A stretch of 13,672 nt of DNA from JALOLG01 sp035557475 (GTDB lineage: Bacteria; Actinomycetota; Acidimicrobiia; Acidimicrobiales; Ilumatobacteraceae). The notes below the pieces were generated by a model that was not told the DNA's origin, did not search any database, and was given only the letters and a program-made list of their open reading frames with translations. Both the position numbers and the translations under genes were made by a program. Where the stretch lies: NCBI GenBank assembly GCA_035557475.1, contig DATMDV010000048.1:1-13672 (forward strand), written 5' to 3'. Each line of letters opens with the position of its first letter. Within the stretch, counting starts at the first letter, position 1. This document shows, in pieces, positions 1 through 5,641 of the stretch.

Positions 1-896
1 CCGGTTCGACACAGCTCGTCGACCACGACGAAGCCCCGCTCGTCGACCTCGACACCGGTGCCCTCGAGCCCGAGCTGATCGGCGAAGGGGCGGCGGCCGA
101 CCGACACGACGACCGCGTCGGCGGCGACCGACTCACCGTCACCGAACTGCACCACCGTGCCGCCATTGCCGTCGGCGGTGTGACCGGTGACGTTGACCCC
201 GGTGCGGATGTCGATCTTCTTCTTCTTGAAGTTCCGCACGACGATGTTGGCGACGTCGGCGTCGAGTCCGGGGAGGATCTTCGGAAGCCCTTCGAGGATC
301 GTCACCTGCGAGCCGAGATCGGCAAACGTCGAGGCGAACTCGCAACCGATCGCCCCGCCACCGATCACGACGACACGCGCCGGGAGGACGTCGAGGTCGA
401 GCACCTCGTCGCTGGTCATGATCGGGCCGCCGCGCTCGAAGTTGGGGATCAGCCGCGGCACCGAGCCGGTGGCGAGGATCACATGCCGCCCCCTGATCGA
501 CGTGGCCGTGCCGTCGGGTGCCGTCACCGTGACCGCGTGGTCCGGCCCGAGCGAGCCGACGCCGTTGAACACCTCGACCTTGCGTCCCTTGCACATCGCC
601 GCGATGCCCTTGACCAGTCCGTCGACGATGCGCTGCTTGCGTTGCTGGGTGATCGCGAAGTTGACGGATGGGGCACTGGCCTCGATGCCGAACTCGGCGG
701 CGTGCTCGACGTGGCGGTGCACCGCTGCTGTCTCCAGGAACGCCTTGGCCGGGATGCAGCCGCGGTTCAAGCACGTCCCGCCCAACGCGTCCTTCTCGAT
801 CATCGCCATCTTGAGGCCCGCCGACGCGCCGTACAGCGCCGCGCAATAGCCACCCGGACCACCACCGATGACGACGACGTCGAACTGATCACTCAT
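1..896 (-). CDS. lpdA: Dihydrolipoamide dehydrogenase (E3), N-terminal ~298 residues, cut by window edge
   Basis: Flavoprotein disulfide reductase that reoxidises the lipoyl groups of 2-oxoacid dehydrogenase complexes or the glycine cleavage system, passing electrons through FAD to NAD+ in the cytoplasm. The N-terminus carries the FAD-binding VVVIGGGPGG (residues 7-16). The redox-active disulfide GGTCLNRGCIPAK follows, with Cys42 and Cys47. The HVILATGSVPR strand comes next, then the NAD-binding VVVIGGGAIGCEF and the start of the ATG/VGRRP region. The last visible residues are VDELCRT, so the central and C-terminal interface domain with the His-Glu pair lies outside the window. ATG at 896 is preferred because a TACGGT hexamer ends 8 nt upstream; an in-frame ATG at 902 is possible. 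No E1 or E2 gene is visible, so the partner complex cannot be named. Other members of the family (mercuric or mycothione reductase) fit the active-site sequence less well. Confidence 0.93.
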   Translation of the reverse strand, partial: MSDQFDVVVIGGGPGGYCAALYGASAGLKMAMIEKDALGGTCLNRGCIPAKAFLETAAVHRHVEHAAEFGIEASAPSVNFAITQQRKQRIVDGLVKGIAAMCKGRKVEVFNGVGSLGPDHAVTVTAPDGTATSIRGRHVILATGSVPRLIPNFERGGPIMTSDEVLDLDVLPARVVVIGGGAIGCEFASTFADLGSQVTILEGLPKILPGLDADVANIVVRNFKKKKIDIRTGVNVTGHTADGNGGTVVQFGDGESVAADAVVVSVGRRPFADQLGLEGTGVEVDERGFVVVDELCRT

Positions 897-904
897 CGCC
901 ATTC

Positions 905-910
905 ACCGTA
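905..910 (-). promoter_or_regulatory. Predicted -10 element of lpdA (leaderless)
   Basis: On the minus strand the hexamer TACGGT (TANNNT type) lies 8 nt before ATG 896. This places the transcription start at or next to the start codon. The same hexamer is the -10 of the predicted small-RNA promoter at 6974-6979. No convincing -35 is visible. The direct repeat 920-954 occupies that region instead. Confidence 0.5.
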
Positions 911-919
911 TCGCCCCTT

Positions 920-954
920 CCAACATCACCGATCCTGGCCAACATCACCGATCC
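920..954. repeat. 16-bp direct repeat, two copies, upstream of lpdA
   Basis: The 16-mer CCAACATCACCGATCC occurs at 920-935 and again at 939-954, a 19-bp period separated by TGG. Relative to a leaderless lpdA start the copies span roughly -24 to -39 and -43 to -58, where an activator or repressor could bind. The distal copy also contains the TGA stop (945-947) of the upstream gene. It could equally be a recent slippage duplication without a function. Confidence 0.6.
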
Positions 955-1376
955 GCCGCCAGATCCCAACGCGCCCGGTCGTCGCCGCGCCGGTACCGCA
1001 GCACCCGCGACTCGCCGTCGGCGGTCGACACATCGAACACGAGCGTGCACCGCTGCGGTTCCACCGTCGTCGTACCGCACGTCGAGGCATCGCTCGGTGC
1101 GATCGGCCGGCCGGACGCGATCAGCTCGAATCCGTCCGCCGCGTCGGGATCGTCAACGCCCCCCAGCTCGAGCTCGACGGTGAGCGCCTCGGTCTCCGGT
1201 TCCTCGGCGGCCGATAGCACGGTGACATGGAGATCGCCGACCGCCGAGTCGACGCCGATCGCGACCGGTGGCTCCGGGTCGTCCTGGCCGGCGAGCTTCA
1301 CGAGCAGCACGCCACCGGCGAGCAGGATCGCCAGGCCGCACCCCAACGCCAAGAGCAACAGCGTGCGGGTCTTCAT
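945..1376 (-). CDS. Small membrane-anchored extracytoplasmic protein, DUF4352-like (tentative)
   Basis: 143 residues. The N-terminus MKTRT is followed by a single hydrophobic segment (about residues 6-28) that would act as a signal anchor. A Cys at 13 sits inside this segment and does not form a proper lipobox. The remaining ~115 residues are acidic and beta-rich: a VTVLSA strand, a TVELELG strand, then Cys100 and Cys110 which could form a disulfide, then TLVFDVS and a terminal RARWDL. This pattern resembles DUF4352/Ig-like extracytoplasmic domains, but that is inference from strand pattern only. The start ATG at 1376 has TATCCT 9 nt upstream. The gene is divergent from the selenoprotein gene and precedes lpdA by 48 bp in the same direction. 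No function can be assigned. Confidence 0.75.
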   Translation of the reverse strand: MKTRTLLLLALGCGLAILLAGGVLLVKLAGQDDPEPPVAIGVDSAVGDLHVTVLSAAEEPETEALTVELELGGVDDPDAADGFELIASGRPIAPSDASTCGTTTVEPQRCTLVFDVSTADGESRVLRYRRGDDRARWDLAADR

Positions 1377-1385
1377 CGGAGGCCG

Positions 1386-1391
1386 AGGATA
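1386..1391 (-). promoter_or_regulatory. Predicted -10 element of the small anchored protein gene
   Basis: The minus strand reads TATCCT, ending 9 nt before ATG 1376. This is consistent with leaderless transcription and with the other starts in the window. It lies 32 bp from the oppositely oriented -10 at 1424-1429, so the two divergent promoters are nearly back to back. Confidence 0.45.
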
Positions 1392-1423
1392 CGGGCCGCG
1401 GGGAACGGACGCGGGAGCACGGG

Positions 1424-1429
1424 TACCAT
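1424..1429 (+). promoter_or_regulatory. Predicted -10 element of the selenoprotein gene
   Basis: TACCAT is followed by exactly 8 nt and then GTG 1438. This is the same geometry seen upstream of the genes starting at 896, 4177, 7902 and 11008. It is the main reason to prefer GTG 1438 over the internal ATG 1465 as the start of the selenoprotein. No clear -35 is visible. Confidence 0.5.
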
Positions 1430-1437
1430 CGGCAGTC

Positions 1438-2031
1438 GTGCTGCAGCGGCGGACATCGGTCCGAATGACTCGGCTCCGCCCGCTGTTGATCATCACCGGG
1501 TTGACCGTCACCGGGTGCGGATCGACGACCGACTCCGACGCTGCGGGGAACCGAACCTCCGACCCGATCGTGGCGCCGTCCGCCGTGCAATCCGTCACGA
1601 CCGACGCGGACGCGCCGGTCGCCGAGGTCCCGGAAGCGCTGCGATTCCGAGCTCCGCTCGTCGGCGGCGGGGAGATCGACATGTCGACGCTCGCCGACCG
1701 GCCGGTCGTGTTGTGGTTCTGGGCGCCGTATTGAACCACGTGTAACCGGGAAGCCCCCTCGGTCGAGGAGGCAGCGCAGCGCTGGGCAGGCCAGGCGGAG
1801 TTCGTCGGCGTGGCCTGGTCCGGCTCCGACGCGGAGTTCCAGGCGTTCATCGACCGCCACGGTCTGACGTTCACCCAGCTGAGCGACGACGACGGCGCGG
1901 TCTACGATCGCTTCGCGATCCCGATCCAGCCGGCCGTGGTGGTCGTGCAGCCCGACGGACACGTCGAAACGCTGTTCGGCGCGGTCGACGAACCATTGAT
2001 CGACCAGCTCGTCGGCGACGCGCTCGCCTGA
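1438..2031 (+). CDS. Candidate selenoprotein: DsbE/TlpA-like thioredoxin-fold lipoprotein with UxxC active site (in-frame TGA)
   Basis: Predicted extracytoplasmic thiol/selenol oxidoreductase of 197 residues, read through TGA 1732-1734. The GTG start gives a basic n-region, a hydrophobic stretch LLIITGLTV and the lipobox VTGC with Cys27. A low-complexity linker follows, then a thioredoxin-like fold: VVLWFWAPY-U-TTC-NREAP with Sec99 and Cys102, FVGVAW, a helix, and IQPAVVVVQPDG, which supplies the usual cis-proline loop. From memory this closely matches Mycobacterium tuberculosis DsbE (MPT53), whose motif is WCPFC, so the TGA stands exactly at the nucleophilic Cys. Codons on both sides of the TGA keep strong GC third positions, and no other stop or frameshift occurs. 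A GGUC hairpin follows at 1753-1772. ATG 1465 is an alternative start (Sec90). A nonsense-mutated pseudogene is the main alternative reading. Automated annotation would split it into fragments or call it a pseudogene. Confidence 0.8.
1753..1772 (+). promoter_or_regulatory. Candidate bacterial SECIS hairpin after the in-frame UGA
   Basis: The RNA folds with C1757-C1760 paired to G1765-G1768 around the tetraloop GGUC (1761-1764). A bulged A1769 follows, then C1755-C1756 pair with G1770-G1771, and possibly G1753 with C1772. The loop lies 26 nt after the UGA, inside the coding region. Bacterial SECIS elements are known to be short hairpins just downstream of the UGA with a G near the start of the loop. 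The E. coli fdhF element presents GGUC, with the GU contacted by SelB. The stem is short, and GC-rich sequence forms hairpins easily, so the support is the combination of position, loop identity and the Sec-for-Cys context. Confidence 0.6.
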
Positions 2032-2034
2032 TCA

Positions 2035-2081
2035 GGTGCAAGGGCGTGTCTCAGTGTCCGGTGTCGCCGGGACGCCGCACC
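2035..2081. terminator. Possible bidirectional terminator between convergent genes
   Basis: The 51-bp gap between the selenoprotein stop and the stop of the large membrane protein gene is almost filled by a dyad. GGTGC (2035-2039), a three-base bulge and GGCGT (2043-2047) pair with ACGCC (2072-2076) and GCACC (2077-2081). The loop contains a further CCGG/CCGG hairpin at 2058-2070. There is no T-tract on either side, so this is a structural guess. Confidence 0.3.
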
Positions 2082-2082
2082 C

Positions 2083-4089
2083 TCAGCCTTCCGAGCAGGT
2101 GGCCACTCGCTCGTCGTACTCCGGCTCGCCGAACACCTGGTACCAGTTGCGGCCCTCGAAGCACTCGGGCTTCCTGTACTCGATCGGCAGATCGGACTCC
2201 AGCAGCTCGCCGGAAGTGACCAGGGCGAGGAAGCACGGTCGGGCGGCGTCGATGATCGCGAAGAACTCCGCGTCGGTCATCGTGAATCCGGTCCAGTAGG
2301 CCTCGGCGACGCCGCACTCGGGGTGCAGCATCTCGAGCGGCGCCTCCCAGGCTTGGGCCTCGCCGGCAGCCACGACTTCCTGGAAGCACGCGCTGGCCTC
2401 GGTGGCGTCCGCCGCCTCCCAACACCGGGTGAGCGGCGACTCGACCGCGGTGTCGGTCGGCACCGTGTCGTCGACGATCGTGTCGTCGACGATCGTGTCG
2501 TCGGGGAACGTGTCCTCGGGGAACGTGTCCTCGGGGATCACGTCGTCGGAGAAGGGATCGTCGGAGAACGGATCGTCGAGGAACGGGTCGTCGATGTCGA
2601 AGTCGGCGCCGAAGACGTCCTCGAAGAAGGCGTCGGCCGCGGGCGGGAAGGCCTCGATGATGGCGTCGAGCTCGGCGCGGTCGAGCGCCCGGATGAGGGC
2701 GAGCAACTGGTCGTAGTACGTGCCGATCGGGCTCACATACCACGATCCGTCGGTCTCGACGAGCGTCACGCCCGGCTGGTCGTAGTCGGCGAACGCCTCG
2801 GTGAGCACGTCGATCAGATCGCGCACCGGGCCCTCCGCCAACATGTCGTCGACCTGGTCGAACTCCTCGCCGGTCAGCTGCTCGTCGAGCTCGCAGGAGT
2901 TGACCTCCTCGCCCTCGGCGCTCGCCGTGACGCAACCGTCGGCGTACTTCAGCTCGAACGCGGTGCCGTCGACCGAACCTTCGACGACCAGCACATCGAT
3001 CGACGCATGGCGGCGCGCACCGTCGCCGGTGACGGTGTATTCCGACTGGGTGAAGTCGAGCTCGATCGGCGCCTCGTCGAGCATCGACTGGGCATCGTCG
3101 ATGAACAGCGGCGCGTACCGCTGGAGGGCGGCCGCCTCGCCCGGGTTGAGCGCGGCGATGATCGCCGCCAGGTCGAGCGTCTCGAGCCCGTCGAGCAACT
3201 CGTCGAGCGCGTCTTCGGGACTTTCGCCGCCCGACGCCTCGATTCCGCTGGCGGGGATGTCCAGCTCACCAGCGCTCGCGCGTGCCTGCTCGGCGATGGT
3301 GAAGAACACGCTGAGGTACCACCGACCGTCGACCTCGACGGCCGTGAGTGGGATGTCGAGCTCGGTGCTGGTGCTCTCGTCGAGCTCGGAGAGGTCGATG
3401 TCTTCGCCGAAGTCGAGGATCAGTTCGCCAACCGGAAGCGCTTCGCCGTCGATCTCGGCCGTGATCTCACCCGACAGCGCGAGGTTGGTGATGTCGTCGA
3501 CGTTCGTCTCGACGGCCTCGACCGAACCGTCGGTGATCGACAGGTCGATCCCTTGGATCTCGCCCAGATCGGTGTCGGCACTGAGCACCTCGAGCCGCGA
3601 CAGCTCCGACACCCAATCGATCGTCGGCTGCTTGAACACCTCGCGCTCACCGGGCATCAGCATGTCGAGGATGCCGAGCACGTCCTCGTTCTCGATCGCG
3701 ACGAGCATCTGCTCGCCGAGCTCCTGCGCACTGTCCGCGCCGCCGGCGTTGCTGCCTGCCAGCTGGGTGGCGGCGAACGTTCCAGCTCCGCCGACCGCGA
3801 GCACGGTCACGACGGCGGCGACGAGGACACCCTTGCGACGCCTCGACGGCGGCGGGGATGCGGCGTCGTACGGCGCGGTGGGCGGCGGTGGTCCGGCCGG
3901 CACCGTCATCGACGGCGGGCCGGCGACGCCCGGCGCGGTCGGCGCGGTCGACGGGGTCGTGGCGAACGGCTCGGACGGTGGAAGGTACGGCCCCGATGGC
4001 GGCGGAGGGGGCGGCGTGACCCCGTCGGATGGCGCCTGAGGCGGGGGCGTCCCGTCGGCGGGTGGCATCCAGTCGGATTCGTCGCTCAT
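2083..4089 (-). CDS. Membrane-anchored extracytoplasmic protein with acidic pentapeptide-repeat linker, unknown function
   Basis: 668 residues; I do not recognise a family. Residues 1-80 are a Pro-rich, presumably cytoplasmic tail. RRRK at 83-86 precedes one transmembrane segment (about 87-109). Outside the membrane come two similar alpha/beta domains (about 118-270 and 290-485). Both begin with a helix pair ending in a PGE turn (LMPGE, LNPGE) and end with a DGRWY/DGSWY strand, so they look like an internal duplication. Residues ~500-546 are about nine Asp-rich pentapeptides. The C-terminal domain (550-668) has six Cys (556, 568, 592, 619, 643, 665) that could form three disulfides. Cys387 and Cys399 are further candidates. 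ATG 4089 has TAGCCT 9 nt upstream. The gene is divergent from the 4177 gene and convergent with the selenoprotein gene. An exported, disulfide-bonded protein would be a conceivable client of the neighbouring oxidoreductase, which is speculation. Confidence 0.9.
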   Translation of the reverse strand: MSDESDWMPPADGTPPPQAPSDGVTPPPPPPSGPYLPPSEPFATTPSTAPTAPGVAGPPSMTVPAGPPPPTAPYDAASPPPSRRRKGVLVAAVVTVLAVGGAGTFAATQLAGSNAGGADSAQELGEQMLVAIENEDVLGILDMLMPGEREVFKQPTIDWVSELSRLEVLSADTDLGEIQGIDLSITDGSVEAVETNVDDITNLALSGEITAEIDGEALPVGELILDFGEDIDLSELDESTSTELDIPLTAVEVDGRWYLSVFFTIAEQARASAGELDIPASGIEASGGESPEDALDELLDGLETLDLAAIIAALNPGEAAALQRYAPLFIDDAQSMLDEAPIELDFTQSEYTVTGDGARRHASIDVLVVEGSVDGTAFELKYADGCVTASAEGEEVNSCELDEQLTGEEFDQVDDMLAEGPVRDLIDVLTEAFADYDQPGVTLVETDGSWYVSPIGTYYDQLLALIRALDRAELDAIIEAFPPAADAFFEDVFGADFDIDDPFLDDPFSDDPFSDDVIPEDTFPEDTFPDDTIVDDTIVDDTVPTDTAVESPLTRCWEAADATEASACFQEVVAAGEAQAWEAPLEMLHPECGVAEAYWTGFTMTDAEFFAIIDAARPCFLALVTSGELLESDLPIEYRKPECFEGRNWYQVFGEPEYDERVATCSEG
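2465..2599 (-). repeat. Nine degenerate 15-bp tandem repeats encoding acidic pentapeptides
   Basis: Units of 15 bp begin at 2465, 2480, 2495 and so on to 2585. The first two (GTGTCGTCGACGATC) are identical and later ones diverge. They encode (D/E)D-x-x-x units such as DDPFS, EDTFP and DDTIV within the membrane protein gene. The 15-bp unit keeps the frame, so copy number can vary without breaking the protein. The result is a flexible, highly negative linker between the paired domains and the Cys-rich C-terminal domain. Confidence 0.85.
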
Positions 4090-4098
4090 GGAGCGCGA

Positions 4099-4104
4099 AG
4101 GCTA
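4099..4104 (-). promoter_or_regulatory. Predicted -10 element of the large membrane protein gene
   Basis: The minus strand reads TAGCCT, ending 9 nt before ATG 4089, the leaderless geometry shared by other genes here. The divergent -10 of the 4177 gene lies 58 bp away at 4163-4168. Confidence 0.4.
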
Positions 4105-4162
4105 CCGAGGGCACGGGCGCGACCGTTGGCGCGCACAGGAGTTCTGGAAGACGTCAAGGCGT

Positions 4163-4168
4163 TAGCGT
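4163..4168 (+). promoter_or_regulatory. Predicted -10 element of the TIGR01777-like gene
   Basis: TAGCGT is followed by 8 nt and ATG 4177. No Shine-Dalgarno sequence stands at a usable distance; AAGGC at 4156-4160 is 16 nt away. A leaderless transcript is therefore the simplest reading. Confidence 0.45.
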
Positions 4169-4176
4169 CAACGCGG

Positions 4177-5070
4177 ATGCGTGTTGCGATCACAGGTTCC
4201 AGCGGTCTGATCGGGAGCGCGCTGAGGGCTCGACTCGCACGGCAGGGGCATGACGCCGTCCCCATCGTCCGACGCGACGCGGCCCGGGGCGAGATCGCCT
4301 GGGATCCTGACCACGGCACGCTCGATCCCGCCGACCTCGCCGGCGTCGACGCCGTCGTGAACCTCGCCGGGGCTGGAATCGCGGGCCGCCGGTGGACCGA
4401 CTCGTACAAGCATCAGATCCTCGACAGCCGTACTCGTGCAACCAGCTTGATCTCGCGCGCGATCGCCACGGCCGAGAACGGTCCGCGGGTGCTGCTGTCG
4501 GGTTCCGGCATCGACTATTACGGCGATCAGGGCGACTCGATCGTCGACGAGTCGTCGGCGGCCGGCACCGGCTTCCTCGCCGAGGTCTGCTCGGCCTGGG
4601 AGGCCGCCACCGCCGCGGCTGCCGCGGCGGGCGCCCGTGTCGCCCACCTGCGCACCAGCATGGTGCTGGCGGCCCAGGGTGGCGCGCTGCGCAAGATGCT
4701 GCCGCTCTACAAGCTCGGCCTCGGTGGCCGCACGGGCAACGGCAAGCAGTGGGTGAGCTGGATCTCGATCGACGACGAGGTCGGTGCGATCGAGCACCTG
4801 CTGAACAGCGACGTGTCGGGCCCGGTCAACCTCGCCTCGCCCAACCCGGTCAAGAACGCCGAGTTCGCGCGCACCCTCGGCCGCGTGCTCAAGCGTCCGG
4901 CGATCGTCCCCCTCCCCCCGTTCGCGCCCAAGCTCGTACTGGGCCGCGAGCTCGTCGACACGTTGCTGCTCGAGGGCAAACGGGCGATGCCGGGCGTCCT
5001 CGAGCGCGACGGCTACGCGTTCACGCACCTGACGCTCGAGACCGCGCTGCGAGCCGTGCTCGACCGCTGA
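4177..5070 (+). CDS. TIGR01777 family NAD(P)-binding SDR-like protein (YfcH-like epimerase)
   Basis: 297 residues, the usual length of the family. A Rossmann fold starts at once with ITGSSGLIGSALRARL (nucleotide-binding TGxxGxIG). VVNLAGAGIAGRRW follows, then SGSGIDYYGDQG, which is the family's version of the SDR Tyr region. The LRTSMVLA strand, WVSWISIDDEV and NLASPNPVKNAEF come after that. The C-terminal part (FAPKLVLGRELVDTLLLEGKRAMPGVLERDGYAFTH, split here by function) matches the DUF1731-type tail that ends TIGR01777 proteins. The family is widespread, but its substrate is not established; members are often called sugar-nucleotide epimerases or cell-division-inhibitor SulA-like, without proof. 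The gene has its own predicted promoter and lies 82 bp before the MarR gene. The ATG at 4177 is supported by the fold beginning immediately. Confidence 0.92.
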   Translation: MRVAITGSSGLIGSALRARLARQGHDAVPIVRRDAARGEIAWDPDHGTLDPADLAGVDAVVNLAGAGIAGRRWTDSYKHQILDSRTRATSLISRAIATAENGPRVLLSGSGIDYYGDQGDSIVDESSAAGTGFLAEVCSAWEAATAAAAAAGARVAHLRTSMVLAAQGGALRKMLPLYKLGLGGRTGNGKQWVSWISIDDEVGAIEHLLNSDVSGPVNLASPNPVKNAEFARTLGRVLKRPAIVPLPPFAPKLVLGRELVDTLLLEGKRAMPGVLERDGYAFTHLTLETALRAVLDR

Positions 5071-5094
5071 GCTGCCACCGTCGCGGGCGAATCC

Positions 5095-5134
5095 TTGCGG
5101 CTTCAACTTTTGTGGTCGTGCATTATTGCGGCTT
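5095..5134. repeat. 9-bp direct repeat in the MarR gene promoter region
   Basis: TTGCGGCTT occurs at 5095-5103 and 5126-5134, 31 bp apart, about three helical turns. The second copy lies just upstream of the predicted -10 (5141-5146). It may be an operator half-site pair for the MarR protein or another regulator. MarR operators are usually inverted repeats, so this is weak. Confidence 0.35.
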
Positions 5135-5140
5135 GTCGGT

Positions 5141-5146
5141 TATCTT
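5141..5146 (+). promoter_or_regulatory. Predicted -10 element of the MarR gene
   Basis: TATCTT ends 6 nt before ATG 5153, in a patch noticeably richer in A and T than the surrounding coding DNA (about 5100-5150). This supports a separate promoter for the regulator-argJ pair rather than read-through from the upstream gene. Confidence 0.45.
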
Positions 5147-5152
5147 TGGACC

Positions 5153-5629
5153 ATGCACAGCGCGAATGCGACCACCGTCCGCTGGCTCGACACCTCCGAG
5201 ATGCGCGCCTGGCGCACGTACGTCGAGACGGTCGGCGACCTCACCACCGCGATCGAGAACGATCTCGCCCCCACCGGGCTGACGCTCGGCGACTACCAGT
5301 TGTTGGTGTACCTGTCGGAGGCCCCCGAGCGACGGATGCGGATGTGCGATCTCGCCGTGGCGCTCCAGTTGTCACCGAGCGGGCTGACCCGCCGCCTCGA
5401 CGGACTCGTCAGGAACGGCTTCGTGATGCGCATCGGATCCGACGACGACCGCCGGGTGATGCTGGCCGTGCTCACCGAGAGCGGCTTCGAAGTGCTCGAG
5501 GCGGCGGCACCGATCCACGTCGAGAGTGTGCGGCGCCGGATCCTCGACCACCTCGACCCCGGTCAGATCGAGGCGATGGGCGACGTGTTCGAAGCGATCC
5601 GCACCGCCCTCGAAGCCTCGCCCTACTGA
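5153..5629 (+). CDS. MarR family transcriptional regulator
   Basis: 158-residue DNA-binding dimeric repressor type, cytoplasmic. The N-terminal helix contains WLDTSEMRAWRTYV. A winged helix-turn-helix follows (about 45-110): YQLLVYLSEAPERRMRM, then the recognition region LSPSGLTRRLDGLVRNGF, and the wing with the conserved DDDRR (97-101) ahead of LAVLTESG. A C-terminal dimerisation helix (about 113-155) ends the protein. A single Cys65 lies at the start of the DNA-binding domain, so thiol sensing cannot be excluded. A TTG at 5126 is in frame, but ATG 5153 fits the promoter position and the family N-terminus better. The stop is 12 nt before argJ, so the two probably share a transcript. The natural target is likely its own promoter and argJ. 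Confidence 0.92.
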   Translation: MHSANATTVRWLDTSEMRAWRTYVETVGDLTTAIENDLAPTGLTLGDYQLLVYLSEAPERRMRMCDLAVALQLSPSGLTRRLDGLVRNGFVMRIGSDDDRRVMLAVLTESGFEVLEAAAPIHVESVRRRILDHLDPGQIEAMGDVFEAIRTALEASPY

Positions 5630-5641
5630 GCGGTCATCCTG

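Noticed and set aside
897..902. ATG 902 as lpdA start with GGAAGG as ribosome binding site
   Set aside because: Spacing of 11 nt is long and the TACGGT element sits only 2 nt before it; ATG 896 has the 8-nt spacing seen at other genes. Not fully excluded.
1438..1734. Truncated lipoprotein ending at TGA 1734, with a separate short gene from 1810
   Set aside because: The part before TGA stops in the middle of the active-site motif WAPYxTTC, and the part after it would start inside a beta strand. Together they make one complete thioredoxin fold, so splitting is an artefact of reading TGA as stop. A pseudogene remains the main alternative.
2323..4176. Long plus-strand extension in frame with the TIGR01777 gene
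   Set aside because: It is antisense to the 668-residue membrane protein, has Arg/Gly-rich low-complexity translation, and the family fold starts exactly at ATG 4177.
5126..5152. TTG start nine codons upstream of the MarR ATG
   Set aside because: It would place the -10 TATCTT inside the coding region; ATG 5153 fits the promoter and the family N-terminus.
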